DNA of 64,000 bases. Source: Cellulosilyticum sp. I15G10I2 (GTDB lineage Bacteria; Bacillota; Clostridia; Lachnospirales; Cellulosilyticaceae). Both the position numbers and the translations under genes were made by a program. Every line of letters starts with the position of its first letter. The stretch's first letter is position 1. The stretch covers positions 20,113 to 84,112 of the forward strand of contig NZ_FMMP01000010.1 in assembly GCF_900095725.1 (NCBI RefSeq). Reading direction: 5' to 3'. A model generated the notes under the pieces. The model searched no databases. It was not told the DNA's origin and saw nothing but the letters and a program-made list of their open reading frames with translations. Below, in pieces: positions 8,811 through 17,570 of this stretch.

Positions 8811-9143
8811 ATGCAAAGTTTTGATATGAGTGTATTCGAACAAAAAACATGGGAATTTACATTGAATGATAAAGAGAAAACAAAATTACATTTATTAAAA
8901 CCTAACATGGGATTTTTAATTGAGCTAGAGAGATTTATAAAAGTAAAAAATAGTAAACAAAGCAACTTAGAAAGAATCACAGCACTAACAGAAGATATAG
9001 TATTAAAAATTCTAAATAATAACCTTGAAAATAAAGAAATTGATATAGATTTTATAAAGAAAATAGATTTTGATTTGCAAATTTTAATAATAAATCTATA
9101 CTTTCAATTCGTTGAGGAAGTAATGGCAAACCCAAACTCTTAA
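8811..9143 (+). CDS. Tail assembly chaperone gpG
   Basis: A 110-residue helical protein, the upstream half of the G/GT chaperone pair that coats the tape measure during tail assembly. It ends with NPNS just after an AAACCCA heptamer. The -1 frame stays open beyond the stop up to the tape measure gene, which supports the G/GT reading. An AGGAGAG ribosome site precedes the ATG. Confidence 0.85.
   Translation: MQSFDMSVFEQKTWEFTLNDKEKTKLHLLKPNMGFLIELERFIKVKNSKQSNLERITALTEDIVLKILNNNLENKEIDIDFIKKIDFDLQILIINLYFQFVEEVMANPNS
9128..9134 (+). promoter_or_regulatory. -1 ribosomal frameshift site (A AAC CCA)
   Basis: The heptamer AAACCCA lies in the zero frame as A-AAC-CCA, an exact X-XXY-YYZ slippery site, three codons before the gpG stop. 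Slipping back one base gives an open frame to 9436. Confidence 0.75.
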
Positions 9144-9436
9144 TCCCTACTTTACCATCTAATAATAGTGGTACTGGTGGGGATTTTATTTATAAGGTTA
9201 TTGGAAGTGAGGACGACAATTACATTTCACTTTTAAAAGCAGTTTTAGATTTTACTGGAATGAATTATGCAGAAGTTAAAAATCTTGTATGTGATGAGTT
9301 TATGCTTTTATATAAACATTCCATTGTAAACAATCTAATGAAAACAGAAGAAGGAATGAAATTATTAAAAAGAGCCACTGGAAAGAAAGAGCCTGACATG
9401 GAACGATTAAAACAAATTTTTGGAAAGGGGGTATGA
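9134..9436 (+). CDS. Tail chaperone gpGT extension (made by -1 frameshift)
   Basis: This open stretch of 100 codons has no start of its own with a ribosome site. Read in the -1 frame from the slippery site it continues gpG as KLLIPTLPSNNS and ends in QIFGKGV, giving a G-T fusion of about 208 residues. The T part contains a helical domain like those of other tail chaperones. It ends two bases before the tape measure ATG. This region is empty in simple ATG-to-stop gene calling, so it is easily missed. Confidence 0.8.
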   Translation, partial: KLLIPTLPSNNSGTGGDFIYKVIGSEDDNYISLLKAVLDFTGMNYAEVKNLVCDEFMLLYKHSIVNNLMKTEEGMKLLKRATGKKEPDMERLKQIFGKGV

Positions 9437-9437
9437 T

Positions 9438-11156
9438 ATGCAAGGTTTAGATTTGGGCACACTAAACATAAGGATTAGAACCGATGGAGTAGAAAGAACT
9501 CAGTCAGATTTAAACAGATTAAATACTACTGTTAGACAAACAGAAACTAACACGAATAGAAGTGGATTAAGTTTTAGAAATCTTGGTTCAACACTAAGAA
9601 ACAGCATTGGTGATATGAAAATATTTGGTGTAAGTTTAGGAGATATGGGTAGAGTTATGAGTGGCGGTGCTGGTATGGCTGGACTTCTCGGTGGTGCTAT
9701 TGGTGCATTAGCAGTACAGTTTATACAGTTAGCAGTACAAGCAATAGGAAAAGCAATACAAGCATTACAAGATTTTGTTAAACAAGGTATTGCAACTGCT
9801 AGTGCATTGAATGAAGTGCAGAACGTAATTGATGTAACTTTTGAAGATGGAGCGGATAGTGTTAATGATTGGGCGAAGAATACTGCAAGTGCGTTTGGAC
9901 TTAGTGAATTACAAGCTAAAAAATATAGTGGTACTTTAGGAGCTATTTTAAAACCTTCTGGATTAGCTAATGATAGCATTAAAAATATGAGTATCAACCT
10001 AACTCAATTATCAGCGGACTTATCATCTTTTTGGAATAAAAGTACTGAGGAATCATTTAATGCTTTACGTTCAGCTATCACAGGGGAAACAGAACCAATT
10101 AAACAATTTGGTATAGTAATGAGTGTTGTTAATTTACAAGCATATGCCCTTAGCCAAGGTATAGATAAAGCCTGGCAGAGTATGACACAAGCAGAGCAAG
10201 CAACGTTGAGATATAACTATATACTTGAAAATACTAAAACTGCACAGGGGGATTTCAACAGAACACAAGAGGAGTATGCCAACGTTGGGAGAACTTTAGA
10301 AAATACTATTGATTCTGTAAGTGGTAAATTTGGTAAAGGATTATTACCAGCTCTTACAGATGCTAAGTTATATTTTATTGAGTACATTAAATCAAATGAA
10401 GAAATGATTGAGAATCTAGGTAAATCTATAGGATTTGTAGTACAAAATATAATGAAAGTTATAGAAGTTGCAACTTTACCTTTTAGAGTTAGTCTTAATA
10501 TAATTGGCAAGTTTTATGAGTACATAAATCCATTAGTTGAAAAGATTACACCTATATTTGACAAGGTACGTACTACTGGCGATGGTGTTATGAATTTTTT
10601 AACTGGTAAGATTAAAAAGAGCAATGACGAGATTAAATATTCTTTTGAAACTGTTACTAATACTGCACAAGATACTTTTAATAGTATAGAAAAAGCATAT
10701 ACCACTTTCAAAGAAAGAGAAATGAAAAAATATGAAGAAAGTATTAGAAAATCTTTTGCTAGTGAGAGTTTAGCTAATGAAAAAGAGATACAAAGAAAAT
10801 TATCAAATTATGATAGGTATTTAGATCAAAAACTTGCAAAGGATGCAGAATATGAAAGAAGAAGAGCTTCTTTATCTGGTGGAACTGGCACAATTCCAGC
10901 TCATGCCACAGGTACATTATATAGCAGAGGTGGATTAGCATTAGTTGGAGAACATGGGGCTGAATTAGTAAGATTAAGTAGTGGTGATAAAGTATCTACT
11001 CACACACAAACTAAAGAAATTATTAACAATAACAATAATACAGATAGTGGTATTGTGAATGCTTTAATGAGTAAAGTGGATGAAATAACAAGAGTACTAA
11101 AGGATATGCCATATAAAAATAATCAATTTAATAAACTAGGGGGGGTGACTGGATAA
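9438..11156 (+). CDS. Tape measure protein
   Basis: About 572 residues. It has an N-terminal coiled coil (residues 10-45), a hydrophobic Gly/Ala-rich segment (about 80-115), a long helical body and the conserved C-terminal block GLALVGEHGAELVRLSSGDKV seen in many tape measure proteins. Its length sets tail length, so the tail should be short for a siphovirus. The ATG at 9438 follows AAAGGGGGT; the upstream TTG in frame has no suitable site. Confidence 0.9.
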   Translation: MQGLDLGTLNIRIRTDGVERTQSDLNRLNTTVRQTETNTNRSGLSFRNLGSTLRNSIGDMKIFGVSLGDMGRVMSGGAGMAGLLGGAIGALAVQFIQLAVQAIGKAIQALQDFVKQGIATASALNEVQNVIDVTFEDGADSVNDWAKNTASAFGLSELQAKKYSGTLGAILKPSGLANDSIKNMSINLTQLSADLSSFWNKSTEESFNALRSAITGETEPIKQFGIVMSVVNLQAYALSQGIDKAWQSMTQAEQATLRYNYILENTKTAQGDFNRTQEEYANVGRTLENTIDSVSGKFGKGLLPALTDAKLYFIEYIKSNEEMIENLGKSIGFVVQNIMKVIEVATLPFRVSLNIIGKFYEYINPLVEKITPIFDKVRTTGDGVMNFLTGKIKKSNDEIKYSFETVTNTAQDTFNSIEKAYTTFKEREMKKYEESIRKSFASESLANEKEIQRKLSNYDRYLDQKLAKDAEYERRRASLSGGTGTIPAHATGTLYSRGGLALVGEHGAELVRLSSGDKVSTHTQTKEIINNNNNTDSGIVNALMSKVDEITRVLKDMPYKNNQFNKLGGVTG

Positions 11157-13244
11157 ATGGGAGAAATATTTAAATCAACAGGGAGTTATACATCATCCTT
11201 AGTTTTTACGGCTAAAAAAAGCGGAAATTCCACTTCTTATTATTATGGGTATTCTGATATTCCATTTTACCATCCTAAAATAATTGACAACATCAACTAT
11301 ATAGATAAAGTTACAGTGTATCTGTATGTAGGCAATACTTCAGATACATCTTATTATGCTGGCTGGAGTGTTGGTTATAAGTATGTCCACAAAGAATATG
11401 GAAGTAATAGCAGTAGTTCAGGATGGGCGACTACTATATTAGATACTCCTAGTAAAATAGGTAACGTTGTAGGTGCATCTGATTATTATAATGTAAGCTA
11501 CAGTGCAAGTGCAGTTACAAATTATACGACCTCATTGGAAAGTATATCTTCAGGTTCAACTATTGTGAGAAGCACACTTTCTATTGGTAGTCGTGGAAGT
11601 GCAAATGAAGCATATCTTGATGTTGATTGGAAACCTGAGTTTTTTAAACCATCTGTATCAACTTTAACTCCACAGAACATATATCTTAACTCAAACAATG
11701 TTAATAAATTTACATGGGTTTATAGTTGTCCCGATGGCTCTATCCAAAAATCATATACGATTGAATGGAAAAATGGAATTGGTGGAGCAGTAAATACTAT
11801 ATCTGCTGAAAGTGCTTTAAGTGAATGTAATGTTCCAGCTAATACATTTCCTACTGGTTCACAAATCTATTGGAGAGTAAAGGCGATATCTGCAACAGAT
11901 ACAGAAGGTGATTTTAGTGATTGGGTTACATTTAATGTACATCTTACACCTACTATTACAAGTTTGGAGCCTAGTAATATTCCCCAGAATAGAGAATCAC
12001 AAATTACAGTTAGTTGGGAAGGTCAAAATATTGATCAATTTACGCTAAACGTAAAACAAAATGGTGTTACTATTAGGACATATACAGGAACTACCCAGAA
12101 ACAAATATTAATACAAGCTAATACTTTAAGTGTTGGTACTTGTACTTTAGAATTAATTTGCAAGTGGACAACTAGCGGATTGACAACAACTAAAACAGTA
12201 TCATTTGAAGTATACGGAAAACCTAATCCACCTACCTTAGATCAAAGTACATTATATAGTACTTCTCTGCCTAACTTTACATGGAATTATAATGGTATAG
12301 AACAAACATCGTATAATCTTGAAATCAGGACTCTTGCGAATGTTTTAGTAGAGCAGATAACACAAATAGGTGCCAACAAATCCTATAAAACTATAAATAA
12401 CCTAGCCAATAACACAACGTACATAGTTAAAGTTAGAATAAAAAATAGTTGGGATTTATGGAGCGATTATGCGACTAAACAATTTACTATACAATATACC
12501 GAGTTATCTAAACCCAATATTTTAATTTATGGTGAAGGTAATAATGCAGTTATTGAAATGACAGCGCCAGATGTAAGTATATTTAGTCACAATTCTATTT
12601 ATAGAAAAACTGATAGAACTGATTGGATTAGAATAGCTAATAACTTGCTTTCAATTGATAGTGTTACAGATTATACAATTGGGGAAGGTACAAAATACTA
12701 TTATAAAGTTAGAAGTGTTGGAACTAGTGGAGAATTAGCAGATAGTGACATCGTTTCTATAACAACTAATGTGAATGATTATATTCTTACCGATACAACT
12801 AATCCAACTAATCAGATCATAATTAATAGTAATCCTCAAAGCAAATTTAATAAGGTTAGAAAAACTTCATATAATGTATTTGCTGGATGTACTAAGCCAA
12901 CAATTGAAGTAGGTATTGAAAGCTACACAGAGGCTAAATTATCATTCTTTATTGAAAGAAATGAATATGATTCATGTATGGATATGCTAACAAGAAATAC
13001 TATTTTATCTTATAGGGATTACATGGGTAGGCAGATGTTTGGTTTTATAGTGGGTGATATAAAAGATAATTATGAAGATTATCTGGAGGCTTACAACATA
13101 GAGGTTAATTTAATTGAAGTTGATTTTGATATACAAGATATGTTATTCAGTAACGGATTAAAGCCATCTATCAACGTTATTTATCTTGATGGTAAATATA
13201 AATTAGATGGAAGTATAAAACTGACTGGGGTGGTACAAGGATGA
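11157..13244 (+). CDS. Distal tail protein with fibronectin-like repeats
   Basis: A 695-residue protein. Residues of about 170-530 form several fibronectin type III-like repeats, recognisable from PxITSLxPxxI starts, central W residues and the NNTTYIVKVRIKNSW segment. The last 150 residues (from about 545) resemble a distal tail ring domain. Receptor or carbohydrate contact is inferred from the repeats. It lies between tape measure and baseplate hub and overlaps the next gene by ATGA. Confidence 0.7.
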   Translation: MGEIFKSTGSYTSSLVFTAKKSGNSTSYYYGYSDIPFYHPKIIDNINYIDKVTVYLYVGNTSDTSYYAGWSVGYKYVHKEYGSNSSSSGWATTILDTPSKIGNVVGASDYYNVSYSASAVTNYTTSLESISSGSTIVRSTLSIGSRGSANEAYLDVDWKPEFFKPSVSTLTPQNIYLNSNNVNKFTWVYSCPDGSIQKSYTIEWKNGIGGAVNTISAESALSECNVPANTFPTGSQIYWRVKAISATDTEGDFSDWVTFNVHLTPTITSLEPSNIPQNRESQITVSWEGQNIDQFTLNVKQNGVTIRTYTGTTQKQILIQANTLSVGTCTLELICKWTTSGLTTTKTVSFEVYGKPNPPTLDQSTLYSTSLPNFTWNYNGIEQTSYNLEIRTLANVLVEQITQIGANKSYKTINNLANNTTYIVKVRIKNSWDLWSDYATKQFTIQYTELSKPNILIYGEGNNAVIEMTAPDVSIFSHNSIYRKTDRTDWIRIANNLLSIDSVTDYTIGEGTKYYYKVRSVGTSGELADSDIVSITTNVNDYILTDTTNPTNQIIINSNPQSKFNKVRKTSYNVFAGCTKPTIEVGIESYTEAKLSFFIERNEYDSCMDMLTRNTILSYRDYMGRQMFGFIVGDIKDNYEDYLEAYNIEVNLIEVDFDIQDMLFSNGLKPSINVIYLDGKYKLDGSIKLTGVVQG

Positions 13245-14254
13245 GAGCCATTGATTTTAAGTATCATTTGTTAGATAAAAATAATAATTTAATAAAACCT
13301 TTATTTAACATTGAGAGTTGTACGATTACGTATAGCTCTCTTTTTACGTTAAAGAGTACTGCTAACCTAAAAATGAAAAATGATAATAGTATTGATTTTA
13401 TGAATGATAGGATTAAAGTAATTTGTAGGTTAAATAATATTGATTATCCGCTAGGTATATATATAATAACCTCTCCAAACAAGGATAAGAATGAGGATTT
13501 AATATATAGAGATATATATGCGTATAGCCCTATAGTGTTATTACAAAGGGATAAGATGCAAACAAGATACTTTTTACCACAGGGGAGCAATATCATTGCA
13601 GAAGTCAAAAGGTTATTAGGTACACATTCTTATAATATTGAGGAAGGTACATTTATTAGTGCTATTAATAAAGAGTTTGAAGTGGGTACACCAATAATTG
13701 AGATTATCAACGATCTGCTATCCAGTATTAACTACACTTCACTTTATGTTGATGTTAATGGAGTATTTTCAGCTAAAAAATACGTATTGCCAAGCGATAG
13801 GAATATTGAAATTGAGTATAAAGAAGGTAAGGGAAGTATTTTGCATAAAACTGTTAGAGAAGATATGGATTTATTTAATATACCAAATATTTTTATTAGA
13901 TACACAAATAACCCTAATATAAATCCCCCTCTAATAGCTAGATATGAGAATAATAGAGTTGATAGCCTCACAAGCACAGTTAATACATCTCCCAATGTTG
14001 ATGCTCAGGAAGTTGTTGATGTTGTGGATATAAATGTACTACAGGATATATGTAAAAAAGATGCGTATAATGCCAGCCAGATTTATAGCCATCTTGAATT
14101 TGAATCGGCTATAAATCCAGTACATAGTTATCTAAATTGCTTATATGTAAAATATGGTGATATTGATAATAAATACATAGAAACATCATGGGAAATAGAA
14201 TGTAGAGTAGGGGGAAGGATGAAGCATATAGCAAGGAGAGTGGTTAATATATGA
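13241..14254 (+). CDS. Baseplate hub / tail-associated protein (gp37-like)
   Basis: A 337-residue protein with the plan of siphovirus hub proteins (ReqiPepy6 Gp37/Tal-like): an N-terminal strand region (YPLGIYIITSPNKD), then the segment with IIAEVKRLLG and IIEIINDLLSSINYTSLYVDVNGVF typical of the hub core. No peptidase or lysozyme domain is fused at its end. It overlaps both neighbours by ATGA, so the three are translated together. Confidence 0.75.
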   Translation: MRAIDFKYHLLDKNNNLIKPLFNIESCTITYSSLFTLKSTANLKMKNDNSIDFMNDRIKVICRLNNIDYPLGIYIITSPNKDKNEDLIYRDIYAYSPIVLLQRDKMQTRYFLPQGSNIIAEVKRLLGTHSYNIEEGTFISAINKEFEVGTPIIEIINDLLSSINYTSLYVDVNGVFSAKKYVLPSDRNIEIEYKEGKGSILHKTVREDMDLFNIPNIFIRYTNNPNINPPLIARYENNRVDSLTSTVNTSPNVDAQEVVDVVDINVLQDICKKDAYNASQIYSHLEFESAINPVHSYLNCLYVKYGDIDNKYIETSWEIECRVGGRMKHIARRVVNI

Positions 14255-14436
14255 CGTTTAAGTTTGCTACAATTAAAGCAAATAGTAAAGTTTTATTCGA
14301 TGGAGAAGATACAGAAGTAGAATTGAATAGATATTTTAGAAATGCACTTTATTCACCAATAACAGGGGATAGGGTGCTTTTTTTATACGATGAAATAAGT
14401 AAGGTTTATATTTTACAAGGAAAGGTGGTTAAGTAA
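14251..14436 (+). CDS. Small baseplate-associated protein
   Basis: A 61-residue protein overlapping the hub gene (ATGA) and the fibre gene (TAATG). It carries a GDRVLFLYDEISKVYILQGKVVK ending that looks like a small OB-type barrel. It is probably structural; no family is recognised. Confidence 0.6.
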   Translation: MTFKFATIKANSKVLFDGEDTEVELNRYFRNALYSPITGDRVLFLYDEISKVYILQGKVVK

Positions 14437-14957
14437 TGGCATTTAATGAGAATCTAAGAATTTTAACAACGGCTGATACTAATCACGCTGATAATTTTAA
14501 TGATATATATGGTCAATTATTAGAAAATACGAAAGATAATCAGGGTAAAATAAGCATTTTACAAGGTAATATTGATGCACACTTGGCTGAAAATACAACA
14601 GAAATAATAAGCGTAACAAGAGATGTTTCTCTAACTGGAATTCAAACTGTAGCAAAAGCCTCAGCGAGAGAGATAAAGTCAATTTTCGTGCTCGGTGTTG
14701 TACAAGGTACGAAAAAATGGTGCCAGGGTATGTATTCAAAAGGATTTAACCCACAGGTCACATATACCGCAGGCGATACAGGTAATTATCTCATTGGGAC
14801 GGCTCTTTGTATTTTTTCTAATGCTGGATCTGCTGATAGAACGATTGGGAGCATAACAAATATTACAACAACAAGTTTTGATATTAATTGGACAAAAACA
14901 GGAGTAGGTGCTACTGGAACGGCAGAATTAAGATTTTTAGTTTCTTATCATGATTAA
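14436..14957 (+). CDS. Tail fibre-like protein
   Basis: A 173-residue protein. The N-terminal part (NHADNFNDIYGQLLENTKDN) matches the attachment part of Firmicute phage fibre proteins and is followed by a short coiled stretch and a beta-rich C-terminal domain (about 60-173) that could be the receptor-binding head. It starts at a TAATG overlap. Its lack of a long shaft suggests a stubby fibre. Confidence 0.6.
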   Translation: MAFNENLRILTTADTNHADNFNDIYGQLLENTKDNQGKISILQGNIDAHLAENTTEIISVTRDVSLTGIQTVAKASAREIKSIFVLGVVQGTKKWCQGMYSKGFNPQVTYTAGDTGNYLIGTALCIFSNAGSADRTIGSITNITTTSFDINWTKTGVGATGTAELRFLVSYHD

Positions 14958-14972
14958 AGGGTGGGATGAACA

Positions 14973-15530
14973 ATGAAATATTGTGTATTAAAAAATACTA
15001 CTACAGTGATTGATGGTTCTCAAAACCCTGACGAAATTTTAATCCAAAATGCAATAAATTCAGGGTTCTTAGAGAGTGAGATTGAGATTTTGACACAAGA
15101 AGAATATTTGACTAGAAAAGAGATAGAAATAGAAGAGCCACAACCTAGTAAAATCGACATTTTAAATGCGAAGATAGCGACTATTGACTCATATAAACAT
15201 GAAATTGGTAGGAATTTTCCTTATGGAAACTGTGGTGGTGTACAAAGATTCAATACAGATGACGTAGCATTGATTAACTTAACTATAGAGGCATTTGAAG
15301 ATGGTGATATTGATTCAATAGAATGGAAATATTCTAATGGATTATATGATACCGTAACAGATGTTACATATTTTATTAACATGAAACGTGTAGGAAAAAT
15401 GTATATTGCTAAAGCGTTTGCTATCGAGAAGATAGTTGTTGAGGAATTGAAAGCGATTTATGAAAATGGAACGATTGAAGATTTGGAAGAGTATAATGAG
15501 AAAGTTAGGTTTGATGAATTATTTATATGA
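14973..15530 (+). CDS. Phage tail-region protein, DUF4376-like
   Basis: A 185-residue protein after the fibre gene. The N-terminal 70 residues look like a fibre-associated domain and the rest resembles the DUF4376 plan (DVALINLTIEAFEDGD, ATxGALY-like turns, final paired helices). It may be a fibre assembly or spike protein. A GGGTGGG ribosome site precedes the ATG. Confidence 0.5.
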   Translation: MKYCVLKNTTTVIDGSQNPDEILIQNAINSGFLESEIEILTQEEYLTRKEIEIEEPQPSKIDILNAKIATIDSYKHEIGRNFPYGNCGGVQRFNTDDVALINLTIEAFEDGDIDSIEWKYSNGLYDTVTDVTYFINMKRVGKMYIAKAFAIEKIVVEELKAIYENGTIEDLEEYNEKVRFDELFI

Positions 15531-15577
15531 TGTATACTATAATAGATGAATATCTTGATGAATGGAGGTAATTCTAT

Positions 15578-15745
15578 ATGAATCAACCAGTTGAAAGATA
15601 CTGTACTATTGAGGAATCACTCAGAGAAAGTATGAAAGAAGTAAAACTAATGCGAGAAGGTAAATTGCCTAAACGTTCATGGGCTGAAAGTATGAAAGAA
15701 TTAAAAGAGGAATTAGAAGAAGAAGGGTTTTTGGATGAAGAATAA
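15578..15745 (+). CDS. Small acidic helical phage protein
   Basis: A 55-residue protein with an ATGGAGGT-type ribosome site. It contains two related helices, EESLRESMKEVKLM and RSWAESMKELKEELEEE, so it looks like an internal duplication of a short amphipathic helix. It overlaps the next small gene by eleven bases. No function is known; similar size and charge occur in antitoxin- or adaptor-like proteins. Confidence 0.5.
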   Translation: MNQPVERYCTIEESLRESMKEVKLMREGKLPKRSWAESMKELKEELEEEGFLDEE

Positions 15746-15884
15746 TGTAGAACCTACGAAATTAAATTGTATGAAAAATATTAGGAATATAGTCCAAAAA
15801 GCTATTAAAGAACAAGGATTGACCGAGAGAGAAATCAGAAAATCACTTGGTATTAAAAAATATGAATTAGCGGATGAGAAATAA
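15735..15884 (+). CDS. Small HTH-like phage protein
   Basis: A 49-residue protein whose second half (IKEQGLTEREIRKSLGIKKYEL) reads as a helix-turn-helix. It starts inside the 3' end of the previous small gene, which suggests coupled translation. A terminator follows directly. It could be a minor regulator of lysis; this is inference. Confidence 0.45.
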   Translation: MKNNVEPTKLNCMKNIRNIVQKAIKEQGLTEREIRKSLGIKKYELADEK

Positions 15885-15888
15885 TAAG

Positions 15889-15912
15889 CACCTATAAAAA
15901 TAGGTGTATTTT
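15889..15912 (+). terminator. Terminator before the lysis genes
   Basis: CACCTAT and ATAGGTG pair around AAAA, with TATTTTTG after the stem. Confidence 0.65.
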
Positions 15913-15945
15913 TGTGCTCATTTTTAATAGAAAGTAGGTGAACAA

Positions 15946-16362
15946 ATGAATAAGTTATTTAACGGTATAAGTATCTTGTTCGGTACAACAGGTGGATGTA
16001 TTATAGGTTTGCTTGGTGGATGGGATAAGGTATTAATGGCTCTTGTGATATTTATTATATTAGATTATATCACAGGTTTACTAAAAGCTATTTACAATAA
16101 AAAATTATCATCAGCAATTGGTTATAAAGGTATCATAAAAAAGGTACTCATTTTTATAATGATAGTTATAGCCAATATTTTACAAACAAGTATGGGGGTT
16201 GGTATACCATTGAGAGAGATTGTTATTACATTTTTTGCTTGTAATGAAGGACTTTCAATTTTAGAAAATGCTTCTGAAATGGGATTACCGATTCCAGAGA
16301 AGGTTAAAGATGTATTACTTCAATTACGAGGGAATAATAACAAAGGTACGGAGGTTAAGTGA
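15946..16362 (+). CDS. Holin (toxin secretion/phage lysis family)
   Basis: A 138-residue membrane protein with at least three hydrophobic segments (about residues 7-25, 28-47 and 65-85), the conserved LDYITGLLKAIYNKKLSS turn of the PF05105 holin family and a polar charged C terminus. It would form holes in the membrane to release the endolysin encoded next. Its stop codon overlaps the start of the endolysin gene. An AAGTAGGTG ribosome site precedes the ATG. Confidence 0.9.
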   Translation: MNKLFNGISILFGTTGGCIIGLLGGWDKVLMALVIFIILDYITGLLKAIYNKKLSSAIGYKGIIKKVLIFIMIVIANILQTSMGVGIPLREIVITFFACNEGLSILENASEMGLPIPEKVKDVLLQLRGNNNKGTEVK

Positions 16363-16865
16363 TGGCAACGGTAGCTTGTAGAGATATAAATAAGTTAACT
16401 CCAGAAACAAAGATATTATGCCTAAGATTTTTGGCAGAATGCAAAGCACAAGGTTTAAATATTGGTATATCTGAAACTTGGAGAAGTGAAGAACGTCAGA
16501 AAGAAATGATTAAAAGTGGTGCTAGTAAAATAACACGATCTAAACATATGGATGGTTTGGCTTTCGATTTCTATAATAATCAGGTAGGTAACCTATATCC
16601 AGATGACATCATGCGTAAATGCGGTGCCATAGGTAAGAAATTAGGATTATATTGGGGTGGAGATTTTAAAGGTTTTTATGATTCTTGCCATTTAGAAAAT
16701 AATAATCCAGTTGGTACTATAAAAGCAGTAGATGATCAGTACATAAAAGCAGTAAATAAATTAGTTGATAAAGGTGTCATTGGAAGTCCTGAGATATGGA
16801 AAGAAAAGAAGTTTACTAAGGATAATGTTGAGAGTTTGATTATTAAATTTGCTGGAAAACTATAG
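16362..16865 (+). CDS. M15 peptidase endolysin
   Basis: About 167 residues. A VanY/L-Ala-D-Glu peptidase domain is clear: SKHMDGLAFDFYN supplies the zinc His and Asp, and CHLE near residue 112 supplies the second His. It should cleave peptide stems of the cell wall. The C-terminal 40 residues are a short helical tail and no wall-binding repeat is visible. The start overlaps the holin stop (ATG at 16362, or GTG one codon earlier). Confidence 0.9.
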   Translation: MATVACRDINKLTPETKILCLRFLAECKAQGLNIGISETWRSEERQKEMIKSGASKITRSKHMDGLAFDFYNNQVGNLYPDDIMRKCGAIGKKLGLYWGGDFKGFYDSCHLENNNPVGTIKAVDDQYIKAVNKLVDKGVIGSPEIWKEKKFTKDNVESLIIKFAGKL

Positions 16866-16923
16866 GTGTATCGTGAAACATGGTATACATCATGAAAATA
16901 AAGTTTATTTTTAATTTTACCCG

Positions 16924-16952
16924 TTTACAAAAATCTTCCTCTTTGTTATAAT
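16924..16952 (+). promoter_or_regulatory. Sigma-A promoter after the lysis genes
   Basis: TTTACA at 16924-16929 and TATAAT at 16947-16952 with a 17-base spacer. It drives the 89-residue gene and not the late operon upstream. Confidence 0.7.
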
Positions 16953-16958
16953 TTTAAT

Positions 16959-16972
16959 CAAACATATGTTCG
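16959..16972. promoter_or_regulatory. LexA (SOS) box-like operator
   Basis: CAAACATATGTTCG differs by one base from the Gram-positive CGAAC-N4-GTTCG box and lies just downstream of the -10 element, where LexA binding would block transcription. Confidence 0.55.
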
Positions 16973-16989
16973 ATTATATGAGGTGATTT

Positions 16990-17259
16990 ATGGATTTTAC
17001 TAACAAACCAATTGAAGCGATATCTAAGTTCAATTCTCTAGGTGAAATTACACCGCTTAAAATTCGTTTAGAAAACGATGATCAAAGTTTTGTTACTTCA
17101 ACTATAAATAGTATTATATACGTTAAAGATAACAATTACGCTGGTATAAATACCATTGATTATGGATGCAAAATATGTATAGAGGATAGAGAGCAATTAT
17201 TGGAGTTGCGTTACTTTGTATCAGATCATAAGTGGACGATCAGAAAAGTGATATATTAA
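16990..17259 (+). CDS. Small phage protein, possibly SOS-controlled
   Basis: An 89-residue protein, predicted mostly beta, with an aromatic C terminus (LRYFVSDHKWTIRKVIY). No family is recognised with certainty. It has its own promoter with a LexA-like operator, a GAGGTGA ribosome site and its own terminator, so it is an independent cargo unit. DNA damage would be expected to raise it. No catalytic motif is seen. Confidence 0.7.
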   Translation: MDFTNKPIEAISKFNSLGEITPLKIRLENDDQSFVTSTINSIIYVKDNNYAGINTIDYGCKICIEDREQLLELRYFVSDHKWTIRKVIY

Positions 17260-17260
17260 T

Positions 17261-17293
17261 AAGGCTCCTTAGTTATTAAGAGCCTTATTTTTT
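17261..17293. terminator. Bidirectional terminator
   Basis: AAGGCTC pairs with GAGCCTT, with a T-run on the plus side and A-rich sequence on the other. It serves the 89-residue gene and lies at the end of the convergent minus-strand gene. Confidence 0.7.
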
Positions 17294-17452
17294 ATTCTCT
17301 AAAGTGCATACAATCTCGTTATTAAGATATGAGCCAGCGTTAAACAAGCAATGTCTGCACTTGCTTTTTAGATGGATTCCATTGTCACATCCATATATAG
17401 AAGCCTTAATGATATCTTCAAATTCTTGTTTTAGAAACTCTTCATCTTTCAT
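17285..17452 (-). CDS. Small Cys-rich phage protein
   Basis: A 55-residue protein with cysteines in YGCDNG, KSKCRHC and IVCTL, which could hold one zinc ion. An AAAGGTG ribosome site lies seven bases before the ATG. It is transcribed against the surrounding genes, as is common for lysogenic cargo. No family is recognised. Confidence 0.55.
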   Translation of the reverse strand: MKDEEFLKQEFEDIIKASIYGCDNGIHLKSKCRHCLFNAGSYLNNEIVCTLENKK

Positions 17453-17570
17453 ATCCAACACCTTTTTGATAAAAGTATGGACGACTTATTTTTATTTTAA
17501 ACTAATTATGATATACTTGTTTAAATAATATATTAAATTCTGCATATTTGAATGATAGGGGAGTGATCAC

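Noticed and set aside
9500..9997. A long minus-strand frame inside the tape measure gene
   Set aside because: It is the reverse shadow of a coding frame, with no ribosome site and Ser/Leu/Pro-rich text.
17304..17528. A plus-strand 74-codon frame
   Set aside because: It lies opposite a better-supported minus-strand gene, has no ribosome site and gives low-complexity text.
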